Shown here piece after piece: positions 1 to 8,672 of a stretch of 64,000 bases of DNA. The position numbers and the translations under genes are program-made. Every line of letters begins with the position of its first letter. Positions within the stretch are counted from its first letter, which is position 1. The notes beneath the pieces were generated by a model, which searched no databases, was not told where the DNA came from, and saw nothing but the letters and a program-made list of their open reading frames with translations. The stretch is from the NCBI GenBank assembly GCA_964504195.1, contig CAZDDI010000012.1, positions 23,552-87,551 on the forward strand. The letters run 5' to 3'. The DNA is from CAZDDI01 sp964504195. Lineage in GTDB: Bacteria; Chloroflexota; Anaerolineae; B4-G1; SLSP01.

Positions 1-692
1 GGGGGCTGCGGCGGGGTGAGCGTCCCGCTGACGAGCAGCGATGCGCTATCGGCGAGCTGGGCGGTCTGTGGGCGGAGCGTGGTCAGCAGCAGCGTCGCGC
101 CATCGTCGCGGAGCGCGGCGAGCGCAGTGAGCACCTCGCGGCGGCCTACCGGATCGAGTCCGCCCAGCGGCTCATCGAGCGCCCACACGCGGGGGCGCAT
201 GGCCCAGACCGCCGCCAGCGCAAGCCGTTTCTGCTCGCCGCCGGAGAGCGTCCACGGCGCGCGCCCGGTGAGCGGCAGCAGCCCGAACTGCCGCAACGCC
301 ATGTTGACGCGCGGCCCAATGTCACCCGACGGCACGCCGAGTGTCTCCAGCCCCCAGGCGACTTCATCTTCAACCGTGGCGTTGAAGAGCTGGGTGGCAG
401 CATCTTGGAACAACAAGCCGACAGCCCCGGCGGGCAGCGGCGCGGCGAAGGGGTCATGCCCGGCGATGCGCAGACTGCCGTTGCTCTGTCCGCCAGTGTA
501 GCGTGGCGCTAACCCGGCCAGTAAGTAGCAGAGCGTGCTCTTGCCGCTGCCGCTGGCCCCCATCACCGCGTAAGCCTCGCCCGCTCCCACGCGCAACTCA
601 AGCGCCTCAAAAAGCGGCGTTGCAGCAATCTCAGGCGTCAGCGGCGGGTAGGTAAAGCCTATCCCTTGCGCGGCAATGACCGGTTCAGGCAT
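1..692 (-). CDS. ECF/cobalt-type ABC transporter ATP-binding protein, 3' end cut by window edge
   Basis: ATPase subunit that powers an energy-coupling-factor importer at the inner face of the membrane. The frame starts at the ATG complementary to 690-692 (MPEPVIAAQGIGFTYP) and stays open to base 1, so only about 230 residues are visible. Walker A is GASGSGKST near residue 45, the Q-loop is LLFQD, the ABC signature is LSGGEQKRLALA, and Walker B is VWALDEP followed by a D-loop. In this arrangement it lies about 130 bp downstream of an S-component gene on the same strand, which supports an ECF module; the T component would lie beyond the window. The 130 bp gap holds a dispersed repeat. Family call is secure; substrate is not known. 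Confidence 0.9.
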   Translation of the reverse strand, partial: MPEPVIAAQGIGFTYPPLTPEIAATPLFEALELRVGAGEAYAVMGASGSGKSTLCYLLAGLAPRYTGGQSNGSLRIAGHDPFAAPLPAGAVGLLFQDAATQLFNATVEDEVAWGLETLGVPSGDIGPRVNMALRQFGLLPLTGRAPWTLSGGEQKRLALAAVWAMRPRVWALDEPLGGLDPVGRREVLTALAALRDDGATLLLTTLRPQTAQLADSASLLVSGTLTPPQP

Positions 693-734
693 ACAAGCCA
701 CAAGAGATTTCACCGCAGAGGGCAAAATCTTCTT

Positions 735-815
735 TACGCATTACGTTTTACGCAGTACGGGCAATATGCGGACAAGGTTTTCATGGTGTGCCCGCTCATG
801 CGCGGCTGCGCCAGG
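735..815. repeat. Dispersed repeat with TACG heptads (copy 1)
   Basis: Begins with TACGCAT, TACGTTT, TACGCAG, TACGGGC in tandem, then a tail with two inverted GCGC-containing words. A second copy is at 34143-34215, and a short piece lies at 56030-56048. It separates the S-component and ATPase genes of one operon. Confidence 0.7.
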
Positions 816-822
816 CCATGCT

Positions 823-1341
823 TTACGCCGCGTTTCGGGTGTATTGGACGAGCGGCGGGTAGGCGCGTTTGACGGCCAGGTAGAGCGGAATCCCCAGCAG
901 CCCGCCGCTAAATCCCTGGATGAGGTTGGGCACGATTTCCGCTATCGCGTTGCCCATCCCCACCAGCAGGATTCCCGCCAGGAAGTACCCTCCGGCGACG
1001 ATGAGCATACTGGCGATGACGGTCAGCGTCAACTGGAGCGCGCCGCGCTGTTTGCGCACCAGCATGCCGATGGCCCAGCCTTGCAGCCCGTGAACCAGCA
1101 GCGAGAACAGTGCCCATTGCGCGTAACCGCTGGTGACATCGGCCAGGGCCGTGCCCAGCCCGCCGGCCACTGCGCCCACCCACGGCCCGAAGGCCAGCGC
1201 GGCGAAGAAGACGCCGGCATCGCCCAGATGGATGTAGCCGCGCGCCGGGGTAGCGATCTGCACTGCGCGCGTCAGCACCAGAATCAGCGCCGCCATGAGC
1301 GCCGTCAGCGTCATCCGTCGAATGTTCAAGCCTTGAGACAT
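823..1341 (-). CDS. ECF transporter S component (substrate-binding membrane protein)
   Basis: A 172-residue, very hydrophobic protein with about five or six membrane segments. The N-terminal half carries the typical S-component pattern of an arginine-rich start (NIRRMTLTALMAALILVL), then a conserved H-L-G-D turn and a small-residue helix with G-P-W-V-G-A. These features match the COG4720-like group of ECF S components that bind vitamins or their precursors. Length is normal for the family. ATG start at 1341 is preceded by an AAGGAG-like ribosome site. It is the first gene of the module with the ATPase downstream. The vitamin it binds cannot be told from the sequence; no convincing riboswitch is seen upstream. 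Confidence 0.8.
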   Translation of the reverse strand: MSQGLNIRRMTLTALMAALILVLTRAVQIATPARGYIHLGDAGVFFAALAFGPWVGAVAGGLGTALADVTSGYAQWALFSLLVHGLQGWAIGMLVRKQRGALQLTLTVIASMLIVAGGYFLAGILLVGMGNAIAEIVPNLIQGFSGGLLGIPLYLAVKRAYPPLVQYTRNAA

Positions 1342-1445
1342 GACAACTCCTTACTTTATGTAATGAAGAGTGGTATGGCCAGAGACCGGCCAGAGCATGT
1401 TGGGGCTAACCGCCGACCGTGGCCTCTCAGAAACACACCCTTATC

Positions 1446-1476
1446 AAAAGGCCCCCCCGCGTTAGCGAGAGGGCCT
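1446..1476 (-). terminator. Rho-independent terminator of the tRNA-Leu gene
   Basis: On the minus strand the stem AGGCCC/GGGCCT encloses a second stem CTCGC/GCGGG with a TAAC loop, and TTTT follows directly. It begins seven bases after the tRNA 3' end. Confidence 0.8.
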
Positions 1477-1482
1477 GGGTGA

Positions 1483-1564
1483 TGGGGAAGGCGGGACTTG
1501 AACCCGCACGCCTTGCGGCACATGATCCTAAGTCATGCTCGTCTGCCAATTCCGACACTCCCCC
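1483..1564 (-). tRNA. tRNA-Leu (anticodon UAG)
   Basis: The minus strand folds as a class II tRNA of 82 nt. The acceptor stem is GGGGGAG with CTTCCCC, the discriminator is A, the anticodon loop is CTTAGGA (anticodon TAG), and the variable arm is long (GTGCCGCAAGGCGT region). The T loop is GTTCAAGTC. CCA is not encoded. A terminator follows at once, so it is a single-gene unit. Confidence 0.95.
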
Positions 1565-1603
1565 AACGCTTTGATTATACCGCGAAGCGCCGTGAACGCA
1601 ACC

Positions 1604-3031
1604 TTAAACGGCGGCGATATGTTCCCCGTAGGCCAGCAGCGCCGAGACCTCGTCTTGTGAGCGGCCTTCGGCATAGACGCGCAACACCGGCTCGGTGCCT
1701 GAAGGTCGGATGAGCAGCCAGGCGTCATCCGCGAGGATGTATTTGACGCCATCCAAATCGCTGATTTCGATCACTGTCTGCCCGGCGAGTTCCGCTGGTG
1801 CTTGCTCGGTCAAGCGGGCGACCATCTCTTTCTTGGGCACCGGGCGCTTGAGCGGAATATCGCGGCGTTCGTAGACTGTTGGGCCAACTGCGCGCTGAAT
1901 GTCAGCAACCAGCTCGTGCAAGGGCACGCACTCGTGCGCCATGATTTCCAGAAGTAACATACCCATCAAGATGCCATCGCCTTCGGGGATGTGCCCTTTG
2001 ATTGAAATTCCTCCGGATTCCTCTCCGCCTATCAATACCTCGCCGTTGAGCATGTAATCGGCGATGTAATTGAATCCCACCGGGGTCTCGTGCAGTGGTA
2101 AATTGTAGCGTGTTGCCAGCCGGTTGATCATGCGCGTGGTGGAAACAGTTTTGACCACTGCCCCGCTCCAGCCGCGCACTTCGACCAGATACCGTAGCGC
2201 CAGCGCGAAGATGTGATGCGGATCTACAAAATTACCGTGTGCGTCTAGCGCGCCGATGCGGTCGGCATCGCCGTCGGTTGCCAGGCCCACATCTGCATGA
2301 TGGGTTTGGATCGCCGCACTGAGGGCTTGCAAGTAGTGCGCCATCGGTTCCGGGTGGATGCCACCAAAGCCGGGATTCATCTCTCCGCGAATCTCATACA
2401 GCTGACAGCGCGTGCGGCTGAGCAGGTCGCGGAAAGCGCCGCGCCCAGAACCGTACATGGCATCGGCTACCACGCGCAACTCTGCGCCAGAGACTACATC
2501 CAGGTTGAGCAGTTCGGAGAGATGTTGGTAGTAGGCCCAGGCCGGATCGAAGATACGCACCAGCTTCGTGTGTAACGCTTGCTCGTAATCCATTACATTG
2601 ATACCACGCGCTTCGCGTTGACCGCGCTCAAGCTGCGCTTCTACTTGACGCGCTTGTTCGGGCAGCGCCGAGCCGCCGAATGCGGCCTTGAGTTTGAGGC
2701 CGTTGTAGCGCGGCGGATTGTGGCTGGCGGTGATCATCACGCCGGCCTCCGCGACCTTGTCTACGATGGCGTAGGAAACAGCGGGGGTGGGGGCATCGGC
2801 GCGGGTGAGGTGCGCCACGATACCGTTACCGGCCATTACGCGGGCCACTTCGCGCGCGTAACGGTCGGAGAGAAAGCGGGTATCAAAACCTACTACCACT
2901 TCCGGTTGTGAGCGGGTGGCGTTCTCGCGCACATAATCGGCGATAGCCTGTGCCACCAGCCGAACATTCTCGAAGGTAAACGTGTCGCTGATGACTGCGC
3001 GCCAGCCATCAGTGCCGAAACGGATGGTCAT
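1604..3031 (-). CDS. Phosphoglucomutase/phosphomannomutase (alpha-D-phosphohexomutase)
   Basis: Interconverts hexose-1- and hexose-6-phosphates in the cytosol, feeding sugar-nucleotide and glycogen pathways. The 475-residue protein has all four family sites: the phosphoserine loop TASHNP near residue 102, the magnesium loop DGDADRIG near 255, the sugar-specificity loop GEESGGISIKG near 340, and the phosphate-binding loop RPSGTEPVLRVYAE near the C-terminus. The start MTIRFGTDGWRAVI is typical of bacterial members. It stands alone between the tRNA gene and rsfS, separated from rsfS by a GTGAAAC-type repeat. The exact sugar cannot be read from the sequence. Confidence 0.93.
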   Translation of the reverse strand: MTIRFGTDGWRAVISDTFTFENVRLVAQAIADYVRENATRSQPEVVVGFDTRFLSDRYAREVARVMAGNGIVAHLTRADAPTPAVSYAIVDKVAEAGVMITASHNPPRYNGLKLKAAFGGSALPEQARQVEAQLERGQREARGINVMDYEQALHTKLVRIFDPAWAYYQHLSELLNLDVVSGAELRVVADAMYGSGRGAFRDLLSRTRCQLYEIRGEMNPGFGGIHPEPMAHYLQALSAAIQTHHADVGLATDGDADRIGALDAHGNFVDPHHIFALALRYLVEVRGWSGAVVKTVSTTRMINRLATRYNLPLHETPVGFNYIADYMLNGEVLIGGEESGGISIKGHIPEGDGILMGMLLLEIMAHECVPLHELVADIQRAVGPTVYERRDIPLKRPVPKKEMVARLTEQAPAELAGQTVIEISDLDGVKYILADDAWLLIRPSGTEPVLRVYAEGRSQDEVSALLAYGEHIAAV

Positions 3032-3061
3032 GGGTTACTCCTCCGGGCAGAATGGGGTTTG

Positions 3062-3119
3062 CGTGAAACGTGAAGCGTGAAACATGAAGAAAATATCACG
3101 TTTCACGCTTTACGTTTTA
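3062..3119. repeat. GTGAAAC heptad palindrome
   Basis: GTGAAAC-type heptads (with variants) face their reverse complements across a short AT-rich loop, between rsfS and the phosphohexomutase gene. The same family recurs at 31180-31213, 46968-47032, 49253-49315 and 57788-57843, with a short form near 18297-18322. Confidence 0.8.
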
Positions 3120-3127
3120 CTGGTATG

Positions 3128-3481
3128 TTATTGAATATGCGCTACGATGCGCGCCGTTTTCCACAGGTCTTCTAGCTGATAATAGGCGCGGGTCTCTGCA
3201 TCGAACAGATGCGCGATGACGCCGCCATAATCCAGCAGAATCCAGCCGGAATCCGGTTGCCCTTCGATGCTCAGCGGCTGAATGGTTTTTTCCTCGACTT
3301 GCTTAAGCCCTTCTCGAATGGCATATTCAAGCGCATCCAGTTGCCGGCTGCTGTTGCCGGTGCAGATCACAAAGTAGTCGGTGATGGTGGTCGCGGTTTG
3401 TAAATCCAGCACCAAAATATCCTCACCTTGTTTATCTACGATGATGTCAGAAATCAAGCGTGCTAAAGTTAAGCTATCCAA
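3128..3481 (-). CDS. rsfS: Ribosome silencing factor RsfS
   Basis: RsfS binds ribosomal protein L14 (uL14) and blocks subunit joining when nutrients are short. The protein has 117 residues, the normal length. It carries the family core of D-I-L-V-L-D-L near residue 20, then TDYFVICTGNSSRQLDA, G-WILLDYGGVIAHLFD and a final Y-LE-LW. ATG at 3481 has an AGGAGG-like site in front. It is followed on the same strand by the phosphohexomutase and preceded by the Fe-S protein gene with a 26 bp gap. Confident family call. Confidence 0.95.
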   Translation of the reverse strand: MDSLTLARLISDIIVDKQGEDILVLDLQTATTITDYFVICTGNSSRQLDALEYAIREGLKQVEEKTIQPLSIEGQPDSGWILLDYGGVIAHLFDAETRAYYQLEDLWKTARIVAHIQ

Positions 3482-3507
3482 ACCCCCTCCTTATAAGAGT
3501 TAGAAAA

Positions 3508-4578
3508 TTATAACAGCCCTTTGACGATTTGTACGGCACCTTGGATGAACTCGCGGTCATCATCGAGACCGGCGGCCTGGCTCGGCAAGGTTTCGCTCAG
3601 TGCCATGCGTACCAGATTGGTCAAGAAGATAGGTTCCAGGCCAGCAGCGTGGGCTTCCTCGCGCATTTGGAGCGTGCAGAAGGGACACATGAAGACCATT
3701 GCTGTCGCATCGTGATCGAGTGCATCCTGGATGTTGCGGGCTTTATTGGCTTCGCCGACTGCATGTCCCAGATGCGGTGAAACAGGGCAACTGCAACAGA
3801 GCGCATCCATCCGGTCATAAGCGCGGGCAACCCGTTCCACGCCTATCAGGGTAAATAGTTCGTCTAAAATCGGATCCATCCAAGGCGTGTAGCGGCTCGA
3901 GCAGGGTTGCTGGTAGGCGATTTTGAGGTTGAGCGGGTGAATCTGTTCTGTGTGTGCCTTCAAGTAGTCACGTAGATACTCGATGTAGTGCTTGACCTTG
4001 AACGGCACGGGGATACCATATTCTAACGCTTTGGTCGTATAAGCACTGTAGCAGTCGTCGTGGAACATGATGATTTCGTTGTAGCCCGTTGCGGTCAGCG
4101 CGTCAATCCTAGCCTTGAGTGTGTCGCGGATGTAGGTTTCTTCGCCCACATGAATCCGGCCCAGCACACTCTCGAACTCCCCGCCGCGCAGGTATGTAGC
4201 GCCCTCGAACAGTTGTCCCTCGAATAGGTGCGGAATCACATCCACCATACAAATATTGATGGCCGGTTTGCCGGGTTCGCCAGGGATCACCTCGCCGGGA
4301 CTTTTGTCAAGTGTGTCCACCAGCTGGTAGTAGGAGTCTGTTGTTTTGTACACACCGAAGCGTTCCTGAAGTTGTAGAATCAGGTCAAAGGGGTTGGCCC
4401 CCTTTTCACAATAGGCGTTGCATGCGACGCAGGTGACGCACTCGGTAAGAATCGCCGCTGCCTCGCCGTTCACCAATTGTCGAATTTGCTCGCCGCCGGT
4501 TTCATTGTTGTAAGCGGTGTACTTGCATAGTGCCAGACAGTCGCCGCAATAATCACACTTTGCTAGGTTGAAAGCCAT
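3508..4578 (-). CDS. Fe-S protein with ferredoxin and CCG (HdrD/GlpC-like) domains
   Basis: Likely cytosolic electron-transfer protein. Residues 1-65 hold two CxxCxxCxxxC clusters (CDYCGDCLALC and CVTCVACNAYC), so two [4Fe-4S] centres. The rest resembles the cysteine-rich CCG domains of heterodisulfide reductase subunit D and glycerol-3-phosphate dehydrogenase subunit C: DDCYSAY near 175, QQPCSSRYT near 222, LCCSCP near 265 and MCPFCTLQM near 305. Length is 356 residues. Partner and electron acceptor are unknown. It is followed by rsfS and preceded by three M42 peptidase genes, all in one direction with short gaps, so they may be co-transcribed. Confidence 0.8.
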   Translation of the reverse strand: MAFNLAKCDYCGDCLALCKYTAYNNETGGEQIRQLVNGEAAAILTECVTCVACNAYCEKGANPFDLILQLQERFGVYKTTDSYYQLVDTLDKSPGEVIPGEPGKPAINICMVDVIPHLFEGQLFEGATYLRGGEFESVLGRIHVGEETYIRDTLKARIDALTATGYNEIIMFHDDCYSAYTTKALEYGIPVPFKVKHYIEYLRDYLKAHTEQIHPLNLKIAYQQPCSSRYTPWMDPILDELFTLIGVERVARAYDRMDALCCSCPVSPHLGHAVGEANKARNIQDALDHDATAMVFMCPFCTLQMREEAHAAGLEPIFLTNLVRMALSETLPSQAAGLDDDREFIQGAVQIVKGLL

Positions 4579-4603
4579 GTGTATACCTCCAGATAGCCTT
4601 TTT

Positions 4604-5584
4604 CTAAACTTCCGCCAACGCTGTCAATAGTAGTGTGATGGCCTGCTCCACATCCTTGCTATCTATCATTTCCGAGGGGCTATGGATGTAGCGTGAGGGG
4701 ATGCTCAGGCAGCCGCTCGGTACACCGGCCCGCGCCAGCTGCATCGCTGCCGCGTCGGTTGTGCCCCCTTCAAGAATTTCCAACTGGTACGGGATACCGG
4801 CCTTGCGTGCTGCCGCAATCAGCCACTCCCGCGCCATCGGGTGTGCAATCATACCGGCATCCTTGACCTTGACCGCCGGGCCTTTGCCCAACTCCACGGC
4901 CATCGGTAGCGATTTGGGCGTATCGCCGGTGGCAGTCACATCCACCGCAATCGCCAGATCTGGATCAATGGTATACGCACCGGTGCGCGCGCCGGTCAGG
5001 CCTACTTCTTCCTGCACGCTAAATAGGAAGTACAAGTCGTAGGGCGAAGCTTTGAGCTGGCGCAATACCTCGATTAGCACATAGCAGCCGACGCGATCAT
5101 CTAGTGTTTTGCTGATGATGCGTCGCCCTAGCTGTTCCAATGGGCGCACGAAGGCTGCCACATCCCCCACGCCTACCGGGGCATCGTCTTTGCCCGTCGC
5201 GCCTACGTCAATGTAAAGCTGCTCCAGTGTAGGTGGTTTCGAGGTATCCTCGCGCCGCTCCAGGTAAATGACGCCCTGCGCGCCATTGGCGAATCGCACG
5301 CGCCCGCCGATGCAGGTGAGCGGGTTGATGCCGCCCATGCGTGTGAAGCGCAGATAGCCCTGCGCGTCCACGTGTGTCACCATGATGCCGATCTCGTCTA
5401 TATGCGCGGCTAGCACCACTTTCTTGCCCGCGCCCTGGCGGTGGGCGATCAGATTGCCCAGTGGCGTTACTTGTACATCATCAACCAGCGGCTCTACTTC
5501 CTGGCGGATCAGGTCGCGGATGGTGCTCTCGTGCCCGGAAGGGCCAAAAGTTTGCGTGAGTTTGGTTAGGAGTTCAAGATCCAT
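4604..5584 (-). CDS. M42-family metallo-aminopeptidase, copy 3 of 3
   Basis: Cytosolic aminopeptidase of the TET/FrvX type, which trims peptides inside large hollow oligomers. The 326-residue sequence shows the metal and catalytic residues: AHIDE near residue 62, LDDR near 170, QEEVG near 201 (general base Glu), VDVT near 224 and IHSP near 303. The fold includes the small PDZ-like insert domain. It is the last of three tandem paralogs, 15 bp after the previous one. The divergence of the three copies suggests different peptide preferences, but this is inference. Confidence 0.93.
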   Translation of the reverse strand: MDLELLTKLTQTFGPSGHESTIRDLIRQEVEPLVDDVQVTPLGNLIAHRQGAGKKVVLAAHIDEIGIMVTHVDAQGYLRFTRMGGINPLTCIGGRVRFANGAQGVIYLERREDTSKPPTLEQLYIDVGATGKDDAPVGVGDVAAFVRPLEQLGRRIISKTLDDRVGCYVLIEVLRQLKASPYDLYFLFSVQEEVGLTGARTGAYTIDPDLAIAVDVTATGDTPKSLPMAVELGKGPAVKVKDAGMIAHPMAREWLIAAARKAGIPYQLEILEGGTTDAAAMQLARAGVPSGCLSIPSRYIHSPSEMIDSKDVEQAITLLLTALAEV

Positions 5585-5599
5585 GCTATGTTCCTTCGA

Positions 5600-6658
5600 T
5601 TAATCTGCGTTAGGGTCCAAAATGTCAGGTGTTAGCTGCTCCAGCGCCGCGCGTACCAGTGTGTGCGTGTGCGTCAGGTCGTTTGGGTGCAACAACGCGA
5701 TTGGGCCGTGGATGTATCGGCAGGGGACGGCTACGGCGGCGCTAGGGACGCCGCCTCTGGCGATGTGTAGTGCGCCCGCGTCTGTCCCGCCGATGCCGGG
5801 CTGTTTGAATTGGTAGGGAATCCCACGCGCCTCCGCCACTTGCGTTAGATGGCGCACCAGGCGTGGCGCGGAGACGTGCGAGCGATCCATTACCGTGATG
5901 ACTGCGCCCTTGCTGATTTCGGAGGTCGGGCTGATGTCGGTGCCGGGCGGCTTGGGCAGGTCATCGGCGATGGTCCCTTCCAGCGCCATTGCCATATCCG
6001 GCTCAATGCTGAATCCGGCCACGCGCGCGCCGCGTAATCCCACTTCCTCCTGCACGGTGAATACGCCGTACAGGTCGTAGGGGAGCGGCGGGCCTTGTAG
6101 CAGATGTACGAGCAGGGTGCAGCCAGCGCGATCATCAAAGGCTTTACCTGCAACCAGCTGGCCTAGTTCGCGCGCTTGCGTGGCAAACGTGATGCGCGTC
6201 CCTACCGGCGCGAGGCGTATCGCCTCATCTTTGTTGCTCGCGCCGATGTCCACTGCTATACGATCCAGATCCGGGGCCTTCATGGCTCCGTTCGACAGGC
6301 GATGTACCGCTTTCTGGCCGATCACGCCGGGTAGTAAGTTCGGCCCCACGCGCACTTCCAGTCCGGGCAGCAGGCGGGTGTCTATTCCGCCGCAATTCTC
6401 GACGCGCAAGCACCCTTCGGACGTGTGGCCGACTACCATCAGGCTGACTTCATCCATGTGGGCGGCGACCAGTACGCGCAACGGCAGCGCGCCCGTGCCG
6501 CGCTTGAGGGCGATGAGATTGCCTAGCGCATCCACGCGCAGCGATTCCACATGGCCTTCCAGCATGGGGCGTAACGCCTGGCGGACGCGAATCTCGTCAC
6601 CGGACGCGCCGTGGATGTTGGAGAGTGTGAACAGGGTTTCCAGTAAGGGCGTGGTCAT
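5600..6658 (-). CDS. M42-family metallo-aminopeptidase, copy 2 of 3
   Basis: Second paralog, 352 residues. Metal-site motifs are AAHMDE, FDDRAG, VQEEVGLRGAR, and YIHGP near the end. At the position of the third metal ligand it has ALEGT instead of the VDVT-type aspartate in the neighbour. Glu here is known in other M42 members, so activity is likely kept. The ATG overlaps nothing downstream; its own start overlaps the stop of copy 1 by four bases (ATGA), which indicates translational coupling. Fits peptide catabolism together with the M1 peptidase at 58.7 kb. Confidence 0.92.
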   Translation of the reverse strand: MTTPLLETLFTLSNIHGASGDEIRVRQALRPMLEGHVESLRVDALGNLIALKRGTGALPLRVLVAAHMDEVSLMVVGHTSEGCLRVENCGGIDTRLLPGLEVRVGPNLLPGVIGQKAVHRLSNGAMKAPDLDRIAVDIGASNKDEAIRLAPVGTRITFATQARELGQLVAGKAFDDRAGCTLLVHLLQGPPLPYDLYGVFTVQEEVGLRGARVAGFSIEPDMAMALEGTIADDLPKPPGTDISPTSEISKGAVITVMDRSHVSAPRLVRHLTQVAEARGIPYQFKQPGIGGTDAGALHIARGGVPSAAVAVPCRYIHGPIALLHPNDLTHTHTLVRAALEQLTPDILDPNAD

Positions 6659-7710
6659 GCTTCATCCTCCCAGCGGGGCAAATCGGTGGGTTGTAAAGCG
6701 GCGACGTACTCGCAGAGTAGCCGCCCTGCGCGCTCCACATCGCGCAAGCTGAGCAGCTCCACCGGCTGGTGCATATAGCGGGCGGGGATCGAAATCAGCC
6801 CGCACGGGATGCCCTCACGCGCTACTTGAATCGCCCAGGCATCTGTGCCGCTGGAGCCGGGCAGCGGCTCGATTTGATAGGGAATTTCGCCAGCGTCGCC
6901 CGCTGCTTTGAGTTTCTCCACCACCTGCGGGTGGAAATTAGGACCGATGCCCACCGTCGGGCCTTTGTTGAGATCGAATGCGCCGGGGTCGCTATCGTCG
7001 TGCTGCTTGGCGAAGGTCACATCCAGCGCGATGGCAATCTGTGGCGCGATGCCATAGGCGCTGGTGACGGCACCCTTGCATCCGACTTCCTCTTGCACCG
7101 TAGCGACCGCGTAGAAGTCCCAGCTGTGCTCACGCTGCCGCAGCGCAGCCAATGCCAGCGTGAGCGCCGCTACCGAAGCGCGATTGTCGCACGCCTTGCC
7201 CGCCACGCAGCCGTTCTGCAATTCGATGAGCGGGCGATCAAACGTGATGGTATCGCCTACCCGCACGCGGCGGGCAACTTCTTCGGCAGGCAGCCCCACA
7301 TCCACGAAGACCTTGTGCCAGGGCAGCGTCTCCTCACGCTCTGCGGGCGTGAGAACGTGCGGCGGGCGCGAGCCGATGACGCCGAGCAGTGGTTCCTCTG
7401 CATGGACGGTGACCGCCAGCCCCAGCAGCACACGCCGATCCATGCCGCCTAGTGATCCGATTTGTAGGAAGCCATCTTCGCTGCCTTTGACAATGAGTGC
7501 GATTTCATCGCTGTGGGCTGCCGCCATCAGCGCGGGGCGGGGTTCCGGGCCGTTGCCGTGTTGTACGGCAATCAGATTCCCCAGCGCGTCGGTGCGGATT
7601 TCGTCAACGTAGGGCATCCACAGCTCGCGGATGATGGCCGCGACATTGCCCTCGAAGCCAGAAGGCCCGGCGGCTTCGGTGAGTGTTTTGAGTAGTTCCA
7701 GGGTTTCCAC
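6655..7710 (-). CDS. M42-family metallo-aminopeptidase, copy 1 of 3
   Basis: First paralog of the tandem, 351 residues. It has AAAHSDE (Ser in place of the Ile or Met of the other copies between His and Asp), CDNR in place of DDR, VQEEVGCKGA, LDVT and YMHQP, so the five ligands H, D, E, D, H are present. The downstream copy begins inside its stop codon. The region upstream (7711-7765) holds only an AAATCGC-type repeat and no clear promoter. Function in terminal peptide degradation is inferred from family; substrate preference is unknown. Confidence 0.92.
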   Translation of the reverse strand: METLELLKTLTEAAGPSGFEGNVAAIIRELWMPYVDEIRTDALGNLIAVQHGNGPEPRPALMAAAHSDEIALIVKGSEDGFLQIGSLGGMDRRVLLGLAVTVHAEEPLLGVIGSRPPHVLTPAEREETLPWHKVFVDVGLPAEEVARRVRVGDTITFDRPLIELQNGCVAGKACDNRASVAALTLALAALRQREHSWDFYAVATVQEEVGCKGAVTSAYGIAPQIAIALDVTFAKQHDDSDPGAFDLNKGPTVGIGPNFHPQVVEKLKAAGDAGEIPYQIEPLPGSSGTDAWAIQVAREGIPCGLISIPARYMHQPVELLSLRDVERAGRLLCEYVAALQPTDLPRWEDEA

Positions 7711-7726
7711 GCAAGCTCCTTTGCAA

Positions 7727-7765
7727 ATGACAAATCAGCAAATCGCAAATCTTAAAATCGCGATG
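7727..7765. repeat. AAATCGC/AAATCTT short tandem repeat
   Basis: Seven- and eight-base units starting AAAT (AAATGAC, AAATCAGC, AAATCGC, AAATCTT) lie in tandem. The same family occurs at 16140-16172, 28062-28083, 36367-36400, 40416-40435 and, inverted, at 18369-18389. Confidence 0.65.
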
Positions 7766-8305
7766 TTATGGTATCAGGCTGAGCGGGTTGACCGTTGGTG
7801 TGACCGTCACTGTCGCCGTGACGGTGGGGGAGGCCGTGACGGTGGGCGTGGGCGTCCAGGTAGGCGTCGGCGTCCAGGTGGGTGTGGGTTCATCGGTGGG
7901 TGTTTGCGTAGGTGTTGGTGTAGCCGTTGCCGTCTCTGTAGGTATGGGTGTAGCCGTTGCCGTAGCCGTGCTGGTTAGCGTAGGTAAGTCTGTAGGTGTG
8001 TTGGTGGGTGTATTCGTAGGCGTGGGCGTCTGCGTGGGTGTTGGTGTCGGTGTGAAAGTGGGCGGGAACCACTGTGTTGGTGTCGGTGGCAGCGTGCGTT
8101 CCGGTTGTGGCGTGCCTGGGCCTACCAGGTACGGTGTTTCGGTAGGGGTAGGCGAAATCTGGGGCGTAGACGTTGGGGTGGGGGGATTTGATGTACCTGG
8201 ATGGACGGCCAGCATAATGAACCCTGCGCAGTAGCAGGGAATCGTCGCTAAAATGATGACGATTAGGATGTTGTAAATGGATTTTCGATTGCTTCCAGGT
8301 ATCAT
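7766..8305 (-). CDS. Membrane-anchored Thr-Pro-rich surface protein
   Basis: A 179-residue protein. Residues 1-12 are polar and basic, residues 13-34 form one hydrophobic helix (signal anchor), and from residue 38 onward nearly every residue is Thr or Pro, in repeating TPTPT and TATATP units. Such stalks are common in Chloroflexota surface proteins and probably span the cell envelope and carry glycans. No folded domain is attached, which is unusual: the C-terminus ends shortly after the repeat (NPLSLIP). It may be a stand-alone mucin-like coat protein or the remains of a longer one. Repeat tracts in DNA make length variation likely. Confidence 0.75.
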   Translation of the reverse strand: MIPGSNRKSIYNILIVIILATIPCYCAGFIMLAVHPGTSNPPTPTSTPQISPTPTETPYLVGPGTPQPERTLPPTPTQWFPPTFTPTPTPTQTPTPTNTPTNTPTDLPTLTSTATATATPIPTETATATPTPTQTPTDEPTPTWTPTPTWTPTPTVTASPTVTATVTVTPTVNPLSLIP

Positions 8306-8442
8306 CTTTACCCTTCCCCAAACCTAGTTGATGCTTTGGAATCTATCTGAAAATTTGTGAAGGTGGTGGTGGAGCCTGTAGGAACCACTGTTGGGTCTTG
8401 GTAGGTTCGATCACCGGCGGAATCTTCGGATAGATACTTTAA

Positions 8443-8566
8443 TTCAGGTTGCCACCTGAGCTGATTCAGAGATTTAGAGTACAGATTTTACGGATCAGAT
8501 AGATTTTTTTCTGGTTCTTATCAGTAAAATCTGTATTCTATAAAGATTCTTGCGAACAGGTAATAA
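8443..8566. repeat. About 125 bp palindromic dispersed repeat, copy A
   Basis: Shares order and spacing of words with 51213-51340: TTGCCAC, TGATTCA, AGATTTAG, GATTTTAYGGATCA, CTGGTTCTTATC, GTAAAATCTG, CTATAAA, AACAGGTA. A third, inverted copy is at 30886-30990. The centre is an inverted repeat. Confidence 0.8.
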
Positions 8567-8672
8567 CAGGGCCTCTCATCAGCGCAACAGTGTGTCAAGC
8601 ACAAGCCATGATAGCAGCTTTCAGGCGGATGTCAAAGGGTGGTCGCCTTGTATGCTGGTGGTATGCAAAAAA

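Noticed and set aside
1342..1445. Possible riboswitch upstream of the ECF S component (CTGAGAGG and inverted GGCC words).
   Set aside because: It lacks the ordered conserved blocks of the TPP, FMN, preQ1 and THF classes, and the GGCCGGTCTCTG word recurs at 33985, so a dispersed repeat explains it better.
7788..8234. Plus-strand frame coding a VGVGV-rich protein.
   Set aside because: Mirror of the Thr-Pro codons of the real minus-strand surface protein; no ribosome site.
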